A stretch of DNA of 64,000 nt from Anaeramoeba flamelloides. Its lineage: Eukaryota > Metamonada > Anaeramoebidae. The stretch spans positions 5,478,501 to 5,542,500 of the forward strand of contig JANTQA010000012.1 of the NCBI GenBank assembly GCA_027625915.1, written 5' to 3'. The notes beneath the pieces are model-generated. The model was not told the DNA's origin and searched no databases. It saw only the letters and a program-made list of their open reading frames with translations. Shown here piece after piece: positions 32,216 through 43,100 of the stretch. Every line of letters begins with the position of its first letter. The stretch's first letter is position 1. A program made the position numbers and the translations under genes.

Positions 32216-33442
32216 TTAATTTTCGGAATAAATTTCAAATGAATGATCCTCTTTACTCGACTTAAGGAACAAGTTTCCATTAATACCCTCGTTTGTTTTT
32301 GTTTTTGTTTTCAAATAGCCCTCTTCCTCTTCCTCTTCCTCTTCATCTTCATCGTCATCATCAACGCAGTCGGACAAAATTTCAAGTTCTTTTGGGTCAT
32401 AATAGATTGTATTTAAGGGTGAACCTGTTGGGAATAATTCAAGGATTGGCAATGGGTTTTTATATTTTTTAGGTGCAATGTTTTCTTTATCAGTTTCCTC
32501 CAAAGATTGAATTACACCAAGATCTTCGGTATTGCCCTTGCAGATTGGAATAGATTGTGGCCTTTTGTTTTTTAATTGCTTTTTATTTCGGAACTTGTCA
32601 TTGGTCAAAATATCTTTTTCTTCGAGATCTTGCTGATAAATCAAAAAACTATTTTTCTTAATCTTTTTTGAGGAGGTTTTGAGAGGGGTTGATTTCTTTT
32701 TTTGCATTGATTTTTGTTTTGTTGAAATACTTTTAGGCGAGAGCGGCAAACGTTTATTCTTTAATAATTCTTCCAAATTCTCTAAAGATTTGGTGCAAGT
32801 ATTTTGTACAAATTTGGTTGATTGGTGACTCTTCTTATGATTATTTTCTGTCGTGTTGCTGGAGGTTTGGTTGAAATCCAATGGTTTGCATTTTTTCAAA
32901 TTATTTCTTGTGAGAAAGGTTTGGTATTTGTTTTGAAGGTATTGTCGGTTGTTGCAGCAAGTTTTAATCCCCATTCGGTAAATTTGATCAGCATGTTCAA
33001 GATCATTTTCAGACTCCATAAAGTTTGAAAAAGAAACATAAAACAAGGCATGGCTTGTTCCTAAATTTTCCTTCATTAGGAATTGATAAACCTCTTTTGG
33101 CCTGGTAGTTAATTTTGCATAATCAAGCCAAACCCTTAAATAATTAATTTCAGCAAATAATTCTTTATATTGAAAAAGAGATTTGGTACAGGTCCTGTAA
33201 ATTTCAAACACGCTTTTACGATTTACAAAAACAGAGGTCTTGACAAATTTTAAATATTTTACCCATTCATGTAATAATTGTTTTGGCTTCTTTAGAGTTG
33301 AGATTTTGTCAAGAAATTCCTTTTGTTCTTTATTGTGTGAGACGTTTTTTAAATTGCGGTTTGTTGTGCGCGTTACAAAACCGTTTGAATTTAGATGTGA
33401 AAAGTTGTTTTCTTTATCTTGTTGTATAATTATTTGTGACAT
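32216..33442 (-). CDS. Mad3/BubR1-like spindle checkpoint protein
   Basis: 408 residues, single exon. The N-terminal half (about 43-185) reads as the Mad3/BUB1 homology (TPR) region: PKQLLHEWVKYLKFV, then YRTCTKSLFQYKELFAEINY, LRVWLDYAK and ENLGTSHALFYVSFSNFME. KEN boxes stand at residues 10-12 (DKENN) and 319-321 (DKENI), before and after the TPR block, the arrangement by which Mad3/BubR1 binds Cdc20 and inhibits the APC/C in the mitotic checkpoint complex. After the second KEN comes an Asp/Glu run (361-374). There is no kinase domain before the TAA stop, so it is of the Mad3 type rather than Bub1. I looked for a GLEBS (Bub3-binding) motif and cannot point to a convincing one; the stretch around 330-360 is the only candidate. 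The basic middle part (200-300) is unstructured-looking. Confidence 0.85.
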   Translation of the reverse strand: MSQIIIQQDKENNFSHLNSNGFVTRTTNRNLKNVSHNKEQKEFLDKISTLKKPKQLLHEWVKYLKFVKTSVFVNRKSVFEIYRTCTKSLFQYKELFAEINYLRVWLDYAKLTTRPKEVYQFLMKENLGTSHALFYVSFSNFMESENDLEHADQIYRMGIKTCCNNRQYLQNKYQTFLTRNNLKKCKPLDFNQTSSNTTENNHKKSHQSTKFVQNTCTKSLENLEELLKNKRLPLSPKSISTKQKSMQKKKSTPLKTSSKKIKKNSFLIYQQDLEEKDILTNDKFRNKKQLKNKRPQSIPICKGNTEDLGVIQSLEETDKENIAPKKYKNPLPILELFPTGSPLNTIYYDPKELEILSDCVDDDDEDEEEEEEEEGYLKTKTKTNEGINGNLFLKSSKEDHSFEIYSEN

Positions 33443-33739
33443 TCAAAATAAAAAAGATTCTTTTTAAGTAGAAAATGAAAAAAAATAATATTTTTTTGAA
33501 ATGGAAAGTTCGTTTAGAAATCTTTTTTTAAAAACAATTGGTAGTGAATAAAACACTCTGTTACAAAATATTATAAAATATTTTGTTAACGGATAGAAAA
33601 ATAAAAATTATTTGTTCAAAATAAATATAATGTAAAGACAATTGTGAAAAGAAAAGGTATATTTTGAAAGAACTAATTCTCAAAATTTTCTCTTTTCATT
33701 TCAAAAATTTAACCTTGAAATTTTAACACTTGTTTTGTT

Positions 33740-34400
33740 ATTTGAAAATGATCTACAGATCAAACTTTGGTTTTTTGTTCATTAAAGCTCTAGACACTAA
33801 ATTCGTTTTTTTTTCCAAACTCAATGAGTGACTTGAAACCAAAAGTGGGTATTGTGAAATTGAACTTCTTTTGGTAGAAATAATCAAAAAACATAACAAT
33901 AAACTTGGTATTTCAATAACAGAAAGTAATAACAAAAAAAAGGTTGCTCAGTTATTCTCTATTTCAAAAAATCAAAAAGAAAAAAAAAAAAATTACTTCT
34001 TTTTTTTCATTTCTCAGTGGATAAATTTGTTCGATTTTAAAATTAATTGTTTTCGTTCAACTAAATAATCAATTTTAGATAATTTAACCAAATACTTAAT
34101 TCTATTGTAACTCTCTAAAATTTGACAAAGTAAGGATTTTGTAAGATTCTTATGAAAAAAATAACTTCATTTGAGAAAAGGAAAAATTGAAAAAAAAAAT
34201 CTTTGAGATAACTAACCCCAATACTGAAACTGACACTATTAAACTCACAATATTAGATTCTAACAATTCAAATTGGAAATTGAGTGTCACTCTTGGGTGT
34301 TTTTTCGACAATCTGATCATTTTTCACCTTAATTTTGAGAAAAAGTGTGTGACTAATGCTAATTGGTTTCCAATTGGAATCAGATGTTCATGAAAAAAAT
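33740..34400 (+). repeat. Unclassified repeat, about 700 bp, copy 1
   Basis: Shares ordered blocks with 44290-45020: GAAACC..AAA.TGG.TATTGTGAAAT followed by TTCTTTTG, later GACAAA.TAAGGATTTTGTA, AGATTCTT, then AATTGGAAATTGAGTGT and a closing TTGGTATTAG/CATGAAAAA-like end. A third, partial copy lies inverted at 28620-28960. No inverted ends and no clear coding were seen, so its class is unknown. Confidence 0.55.
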
Positions 34401-35384
34401 TCGAAGAAAACTTGTTTTTAAACATGATATCTATTTTTAATCACGAAGACTAGATACTAAAATCTATAAACCCAAAACAACTTCCATTTACAATATAAAG
34501 CGAGTCAGAATTTTTGAAATCTAGTGTATGATATATTGAATTCTTTTTTTATTTTATTTTTTTAAATGGAATTTCACCTTTTAATAATAAAGTGTTAAAT
34601 ATATTATCATTAAAAATCAACTCGAGAAAGATTTAAATATATAAAATCTTTCAAAAAGGATATTATTGAAAACTGAACAATTTTTACAAATTGTTTATAT
34701 GATTATCTTTTTCATATTGCTAACCTAATATTTATATACAGTACAAGATTTTTCACAAAAAACTTTGGAATTGGGTAATTTTATTTTATTTGTACCCTTT
34801 TTAATTTTTTTAATTTGTTTCTTTAATTTTATAATTTTTACTATTTTTGACTTTTTTTTTTTTTTAGATTATTTGAAATAATATTACAACGAGAAAATAT
34901 CAATTCAAAGTTATTTTTAATTATCAATAATATATTATACAATTGTGGTCCATAGATTTGTCAAAAACAAAAACATTTTTAATTATTTGTTTATCACTAA
35001 TATGAAAAAATAAAATTGAAAAAAAAAAGTTAAACAAAATTACACATTCAATTATCATTTCATATTTGTTAATTGAGCTTATTCACAATATAATAAACAT
35101 TTCAGTTCTTAAAAATCTTGACGCTATTGTATTTATTGTTGTTAATAGTATTACAAATTTTTAAAAGTCTCTAGTCTAGAAAAAAAGAACTATTTTGGGG
35201 TAAAATTTTTTAAATGGATGTGACTCTGAATTTTCTTTAAAGTCAACTTTAGGATATTTTTTTGAATAGATAACAACTATTTGTTTTGGAAACACTCTAC
35301 TCATCTAAAAAAACTCAAACACAGAAAAAAAATAACTGATGATAAATATTGAAAGTGCCCGTCAAGTGCCGTAGAGTGCCCATT

Positions 35385-35615
35385 ATTTTTTTAATTTAAG
35401 AAATTTAAAGAAAATTTCAAAAATTTTCTTTTTATTTCTCAATTTAAAAAAACCTAACAGAAGGTTTTCCAGAATTCAAAATAATTGTTGAAAAATCATA
35501 GATTATGTTCAATTCTTTAAAATTTTGTCAAGTATCTGGCCTTTTTTTACTTTTTAAAATAAACCTAAAATTTATTAAAATTTCAGTTTATTACAAAAAT
35601 TAAAAAAAACCTAAC
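35385..35615. repeat. Three-unit hairpin array
   Basis: An A-type unit ending AAAAAAACCTAAC, a B-type unit opening GGTTTTCCAGAATTCAAAAT, then another A-type unit ending AAAAAAAACCTAAC, spaced about 85 bp. A GTGCC-rich stretch (three copies in 35355-35385) stands just before. Same family as 12945-13971. Confidence 0.65.
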
Positions 35616-35918
35616 GCAAAAACCAAAGAAATAATATTTTTTCCAATTTAAAATAACAAATAATTCTTTAATAGTCAAATGATTGGTTCCCTATTTGAAA
35701 TATATTCTTCAGATTTAAAATACTTTTAAAATAGAATAAAATGACCTCTGATCTGTTAAGAAAAAAGTTTTCAAATTTTTTACTATTAAATTGAAATTAA
35801 ATATTATTCTAAAAAATAAAAAATTGGATTTTCCAACTTCAATTATAAAATATCTTTAAAAATATTTTTTGATCAAAGATTTCTTATTAACTAATAGTGT
35901 TTATTCTAATTAAAGTTA

Positions 35919-36682
35919 TTAAGGGATTAGCGTCTACCAAGGGGAAGCCTAGGACCAAAGTATGTCGTTATTGGGCCTAACCAAATTAGTGCTACATGGT
36001 TCAAATGTCTCTAAAAAATCGATTAGTCAAGTAGTAATATTTGTTGATCTCATCAATTAAAAATGATCTATGTATTAGTAAAAAACTCAACGATTTCAGA
36101 ATAAAATCTGCATTTCACCATAAATTTAAAGTTTGAATTATCAATATCCAGACTCCAAAGTCACAAAATACCTTTCTTAAATTTGTGGCGAAATAAGATT
36201 AGTTACTAAAAAATTCTTTTTTTTTTAAAAATTAAATAATTAACTCAGAAATTTTTTTGACTAATTATTTCTCAAATAATGCAAATATATTGATGCTACA
36301 AGAACCTTTATCAAAAGCAAACAAAAATAATCAGTCTTTGTGCTTTTATGTTGATGATTATTGAGTTAATCTTTGAAATTCAAAAATTAAAAAAATAGTT
36401 ACTTTTGGAAATTCTAAATCTAAATTATTAAATACTAGAAGACTGTATTTTGGGTTTCTATTTTTAGATTTGGAAAAGGAATTAAAAAAAAAATTTTTCA
36501 AAATGAAACTTTTTTAATAGTGATCCTTAGTAAAAAATGTAATAATTTATTGTGTAATAAGATTTATAATAGATTTTTTAGAGTCACATAAGCTATTTGA
36601 GCCACAGTGCACTAATATCATTTACACCCAATTACAACATACTTTGATTATAGAGAAATCTATGGTGACGCTAATCCCTTAA
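35919..36682. mobile_element. TTAA-flanked inverted-repeat element, copy B (764 bp)
   Basis: Best-preserved ends of the family: TTAAGGGATTAGCGTC at the left and GACGCTAATCCCTTAA at the right. Subterminal sequence with AAAGTATG, TTATTGGG and TTAGTGCTACATGGTTCAAA matches the complement of the other end. It is inverted relative to copies A and C. No intact open frame. Confidence 0.75.
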
Positions 36683-37126
36683 AAAGGGTAAAATTAGTAA
36701 ATTTTTAATTTTTTTTTTAAAAATTTTTTCATGATCGTGATGTCCTATCTTTTTAAATATTTCTTTTCTCATTCTATAATCCTTTAACATTTTTAATTCC
36801 CATGATTTTTACTCTTTCCAAACCAAATTTAAAAATTTAGCTATATAATTAAAATAATATTTGAATTTAGATATAGAAATTCATTTTTAGTATTTTTGAA
36901 TTGTGCAAAAATATAAATAAAAAAGTAAATTTAAAAATTACATTTTAAAAAAAATTTCAAGTTTCCAAGAATTATTATTTTTTTCATTCAGAGTTCCAAA
37001 ATTTAAGAATTAAAAGAATGAAAATTTTTTAAAAAACGAAAATAAATTTCAATAGATCAAGAAATAAAAATAATAAAAATTTTTATATTTTATAATCAAC
37101 CCTTTTTTCAATAAAATCAAAAAAAA

Positions 37127-40100
37127 TTAGAGGAATTCTTCTAAATTTATTTCTAAAACAGAACAAGGAGTAGAAATATTGAAATTAATTAAAACTTCCG
37201 GATGAAGAACACCAAGATAACCAACTTGCTTGTGTCTATAAAATACACTTGCACATCTTCCTGGCAAATAAGAAGGATCTATTTTTTTTTTTTTTTTTTT
37301 TATTATAAAAAAATAAATTATATGTTGAAAAAAAAAAAACCAAAGAAAGAGAGAGAATAAAAAGAGAGAGAGATCAATAAATTTAAAAAAATTATGAAAT
37401 AAAATTAAAAAAACACAAAAAAAAATTTTTTTTACGATCTGTTTCTTTGATATAATAGGCTTCAGTTTTTTCACCTTCAAGATCACATGGAACCTCTAAA
37501 ACTTCCATTATTCTATCTAATAAACCATGAATATACTATTTATAGAAAAAAAAATAAAAAAAAAAATTAAAAGTAAATAACGTAATGAGTATGACAAGAA
37601 AAAAGCAAGAAATAAAATATCCAATCATAAATATAATAAAAAGAATATGAAAAAGAAAAACAATAATTAATATAAAAGAAAAAAAAAAAGCAAGAAAAAT
37701 AAAAAGAAATAAATAATCACCTCAAATCCGTCTGTAGTACCGGAATAAAAGCCTGCACATCTTCTTTCATTTTTAGAACCAATTTCACTATTTTCGTCTA
37801 ACAGTACAACATCTGAGACTTCAAACAGTTTTATTGGCAATTTAAGATGGTCTGATTCGACTCTGGTTCTTAACAATCCAGGCAAAAGTGATATTCTAGC
37901 AATTTGAAACATCTGCGATTTAGCATTTTCAATAACTGCTGCTATTTTGCCATTATCTTCAACTCTCATTTTTTTAAAGCAATCGTCGTGTGAACATAAA
38001 GCGAAGGTAAGTGCTTCTGTATAACCGGCCTGGGCAATTTCATATCTGAGCAATTCTGTTAATTCATTTAATGGGAAAACGCCACCAATGGTATTCGATT
38101 TTGGTGTTGTTCTCACAATGTTGTTGAAACCATAAGCAATCCCAACATCTTCGGCAACATCACACGCATGAATAATATCACTTCTGGTTGGTGGTGCTTT
38201 TACGGTTAATAAATAGTCAACAATTTCTTTCTTTCCCCCTTCTTCCTTTTCTTCTTCTTCTTCTTCTTCTTCTTCTTCTTCTTGTTCGATTTCCTTTTTA
38301 TTTGAATAAACCACAGTTCTTTTTTCTTTAATTTCTTCCAGTTGCATTTTATGCAATAACTCAGACATTTTATCAGCATCAATGCTAATTCCAATCAATT
38401 TATTAACATAATTAAGTGAAACTTCAAATGAAACACAATCGAAATTAGGCGTTGATACTATTTTTTCATTTGGGTATTTAATATCCACAGGGTGAACACT
38501 TTTAAAATTTTAAATAAATTATAAAAAAATTTTGATGATAAATAAGAAAAAAAATATTTTTAGATTTAATTTTGACAAATTAATAAGATTTTATTTTCAA
38601 ATTAAAGAACCAATTAGGCCTATTAAAAGCAATAGGCCTTTGTTTTGTTATGCTTTGTTTTGTTTTGCTTATTGAATGTCCACTATTACCGGGATCTATT
38701 ACACTTATTAGATTCATCTGGTAATAGGCTGGAAATTACTATTATACCTAAGTTAAGAATAAGAATTTTTTGAATCTTTCTTTCTTTTTTTCTTTTTTTT
38801 TTCTTTGTACCCTAATAGAAAAATAAAGATGTTTTAAAACATAAAACGTGTTTTAGTCTGGTTTTTATTGATAATATATACTTTTTAATGTTTTAAATTA
38901 GAAACATGTTTTATTCGTCTAATCGATCTTCTGATTGAAATATTTTTTCCATATTTTGCTTTAGAAACAAAATCAAAGGAACTTTGGTTCTATAATTGTA
39001 AAATCAAGTTTTGAACAAAATTGTAAGAGTAAACGAGCCTTTTTTGGTTGTATTTACAATGACTTTATTTTGAGAAAAATAAAAACATTCTCTTACTTTT
39101 TTGTTCAACGAAAAATATTTATTTACCATTCAGAGCTTCAACTCCAAAATATTATGAAAGAAATATTGTTTTTAAAGTTATTTCACAATAAAAAGGTTTA
39201 AAAAAACTAAGTTGATATTTTTTCTTTTTAAAATTGAAATTAAAAAAGGTGTATTTTTTTATCTTTTAAAACTTTCCAAATGAACTTCAATGTTTCAGCT
39301 AAACAAATTGTTTTCAAAAATTAGATTGAATTTCTCCCTTATCAATTATTTTTAATTTTTTAATTTGACTTTTATATGAGCCAAGAGAGAAAAAAATGTA
39401 AATAATGTGCAGTTTTGAATGTATCTCTGGTATTCAACTTTTTTCAATTCAATTATAACAATATCTATTTCTCAAATCACCATTATATTTATTTTATTGA
39501 AATTAGAAATCGAAAAGTTGTTCGATCTTAGTTATCAAGACGAGAAGGAAGCTAAAAAAAACTCAAAAACTCAATTTCTAGAATTCTTTCAAAGTAGACT
39601 TTTGGAAATCCCCATTTACAATTGATATAGAAAAATATTATTCCTTTAACAAATAGTAGAGAAAACAAAGAAATTAACGTAAAAATTCACAGTTTGAAGA
39701 ATTTTTGATTTTTGAAAAAAAAAAATAAGTTCGTTCTGTGCAACACATCTTCTTCGTAAAATCTAAATGTTGTAAAGAAGTACATTTTTTAGTAAAAAAA
39801 CCCTCGTAGCAATGTTTTCATTTTTTAATTTTTCAGTCAGGTAAGGTATTGTTTCCGTTTAAACATTTTATCCTTTTTTTTTTTTTTTTTTTGTAAAACA
39901 TTCCAACAACAACAGAAAAAAAACAAAATTTTATGTTTTTATTTTCCTCTTTACTTTCAGATCGAATCCATTTTATCTTATTTCTAAGTAATTATTATTT
40001 TTATTAAAATTTTAATAAATAACAAAGATGGAAAAATCCAAAAGAAATCAATGACGTAACAATTAATGTTTTTAATTTAACCACGTAAAGTAATTGGTGG

Positions 40101-43100
40101 ATGTTGAGAGAAAGTTTTTTAGTGTCAACAAAATAAAAAAATATTTTCTATTCACCATTGGGGAACCAAGCTCATTTTGGAGAGGAATCTATAAAAAAAG
40201 AAACGTACCCCAAAAAAAAACAACAAGTAAGATCTTTGCTATTTTTCTTATTTTATTTTATATAAAAAAAATATTCTTTCTATAAAACCATTGAGATGCT
40301 ATGTGTGTAAGGTAATTTTTTTTTTCTTCTACTTTTCCTTTTCTTTTTTTCTTTTTTTTATCAAATTATCAATTTTTATCATTTTTTTTTAGAACACAAC
40401 CTTGACTAAAAAATAAACGATCTTAAAAAAAATTTTCTGGAATCTTGGGATCTGTTTGGAAAATATATAAGAATTTTAAACGAAAAAAAGGGTACAAACA
40501 AATAACATGGCTAGTTATATTCAATATTCTGGTTTGAGAGGTAAATTATTTAACTTTTTTAATTGTTTATTTCTTGTATTATTATTATTTCTTTTATACC
40601 CAAGAGAGTAAAAGTATCTAATTTATTATTTTCTATTTTTTAATTTAAAGTTTTTAAATCTATTTTTTAAAAATATAATCATTTTTCTTTTGAATTTGTT
40701 TGAAAAAAATATACTAATAGAAACTATTTTATAAAACAATAGAATATTGAGACCTGAGAGAGATAATTATGATTTTAATCTTAAAAACGAAAAATTTCGG
40801 AGGTAAAATTGTTTTAAAAATGATATAAAAGCATTATTTATTTTTATTTCTTTCTTTTTTTCTGGAATTTTTTAACTTTAAAAAATATTATGTAAAACAG
40901 ATCTATTCCAAATTTTGGATTTTTTTAAAAAATAAAAAAAATACATTACTTATTTTTTTAATTTTATTTGTTAGTTTTATTTTAATATTTAATAATTATT
41001 CAAAACCAATAATAAAGTGAAATATATGTTTTAATTTTAAAATATGCAATCCAGCCTGTATTAAAATTTTAATATGTGATAAATAAAGTTTTATTCGAAA
41101 GAATAATTTTTGTGATATAGCTTATATCACACTGTGATATGCAATGAAACTTGGGCATCGTGTGTTTTATAAATCAATATTTCTGAAGAATCATCACCAT
41201 TTAACTACAAACACTGCCAATTAAATTGTTTTATGGTTTATAACACGTTTTATCATTTGTTTTATAACTTTTTTCACATGTTTTGTAATAAATTATTTGA
41301 TTTTTATAACACATTTTTTGTGTTTATAACGGTCTAAAACACATATATAATATGTTTTATATATTTTTCTCTATTAGGGTATTTTGTTAGTTTCCCAAAT
41401 CTTGTTTTAAACAAGATTCACACAGTCCAGATACCGTATTAGACATATTAGCCCATTTTCAAGTAAAGACTATACAGATCGAGTGGTAAGTTTTATCGGG
41501 TTTACTTCAGTTCGGTTTCAAATTGCACGGAAAGGTTGATTCAGTTCTATTTAATTCGTTTCAGTTCACCCAGCTAAATTTGTTTAAGATCTAATCAGAA
41601 TAAGTTAAGCTTGTTTAAGATCTAATAATAACAAGTTTATTAATTCTTATAATGGGTGTCTATCATTTATACCACCCCCCCCCCCTCAAACATTTTTAAA
41701 AAACAAAAATAGGAGGAACCGAAGTAACCAAAGGAACCAAAGGAAACCCAAACAACTTATAAAAGGAATTTGAAAAAAAGTAAAAAGATAAAAAAAAATA
41801 AACCAATAGATCTTTGAATTGAAGGAAATTTTTTACAAATTATTTTTTTAATTGAGTTTTTTTTTTTTAGTTTTCAGAAATTTTTAAAATGATCATTATC
41901 TAATGAAACTTTTTAGAGCATGGATTTCTGTTTTTATGAGCAAAGGGCTAAATTTTAATATTTATTTTTTAAATAAGATAATTCTGAAATGTAAAAGTAT
42001 ACTCCAATTCAAAATTTTGAAAAAAAGAACTTGTTAATTATTTGAAAAATACTAAGGAAAATACCATAATTTATGAAATAAACTTGAATTCAGTTTTTTT
42101 TTTTTTTTTTTTTTTTTTCACACCTAAATTTCATTTTTTTTTTAAACCCAATCTTATTAAATAAAGTATTTGGGAAACAGTAAGTTAAAATCACAATAAA
42201 TTTATGTTTTAACAATTATTTATAATTTATTATATACCTTAAAACAAATCGACAAAATCAATGACAAATCGAAACAAAATAATACTAAACCGCATTCTAA
42301 AAATTTTGATACACCAAAATTCAATTTTTGAAAAAAAATCATATTTAATCAATTCTCGGAAGAAATACCAAATTAGAACCATTCACTAATTAAAATGTTA
42401 AAAATTTTTTATAAATTACAATATTTGCAAAACAAAAAATAAATAATTATCAATACTAATAAACCAAGTTTTGACCTGAATTTTGGAGTGGGAAAACAAA
42501 AAAAAAAAATGTATTAATAGATTTGTGTAATTTCTATTCGTAAATTTTGATCGAACAGAGACTAGATACCATCAACTAGTTGAATTTGATTTATTCTATT
42601 TCAAAGAACAACTCGAATTTAACCTAATATCAATATCCGAAAAAATAAAAGTTACGATTGAATGTAAAAAGGATTACGTAACTGGGAAAAGGAAAGAAGA
42701 CAAAAGAAAAAGAAAGAAGTGTAAGTAATTTACGTGAATGGTTCACTACAATATTCAGAAAACATTGTAATAACTGTGTTAAGAGTAATATTTGCTTTAG
42801 TTAAATCTAAAGCAGTGCATTCTATAAAGACATTTTTTGTTTTCAGAGAAATTTTTGAATGCTCACCATTGATGATTGGTGGAAGTGATAAAACAGTTCT
42901 GTTTTTATCATAAATAACTGGATAAACAGACGAGTCTCTTATAAGATGTAAATAATGCTTTAATTTCATATCACTTTCATAAAATTTCATTAATTCTTCT
43001 CCATTCATTTTTTTTGTTTGATTCAAGGGAATGAAATTAATTTCAGAGGGTAAAAGTGCTTCATATGTAAATGGACCCTCGATTTTATCTAAGTCATGTG

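Larger units (their letters stand above)
33443..37126. other. Gap between the checkpoint gene and PheRS beta
   Basis: It holds a copy of the 700 bp repeat (33740-34400), a three-unit hairpin array (35385-35615) and copy B of the TTAA element (35919-36682). The sequences in between (34401-35384 and 36683-37126) are AT-rich without recognisable content. Confidence 0.5.
38499..42733 (-). other. Giant intron 3 (4,235 bp) of PheRS beta
   Basis: Donor GTAAAT, acceptor AAAAG. Flanking residues join as [18 protein letters not shown] in line with the human protein. Contents: element M4 directly next to the donor (42288-42720), a 2.57 kb element with inverted ends (38810-41379) and, around 41586-41646, an imperfect direct repeat of TTTGTTTAAGATCTAAT. 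A C9 run lies near 41684. No antisense gene is convincing. Confidence 0.85.

Noticed and set aside
40508-40542. ATG exon [11 protein letters not shown] as first exon of the RhoGAP gene
   Set aside because: Its phase does not fit the RhoGAP exons, it would need a 12 kb intron over PheRS exons, and the RhoGAP has a fitting first exon at 52148.
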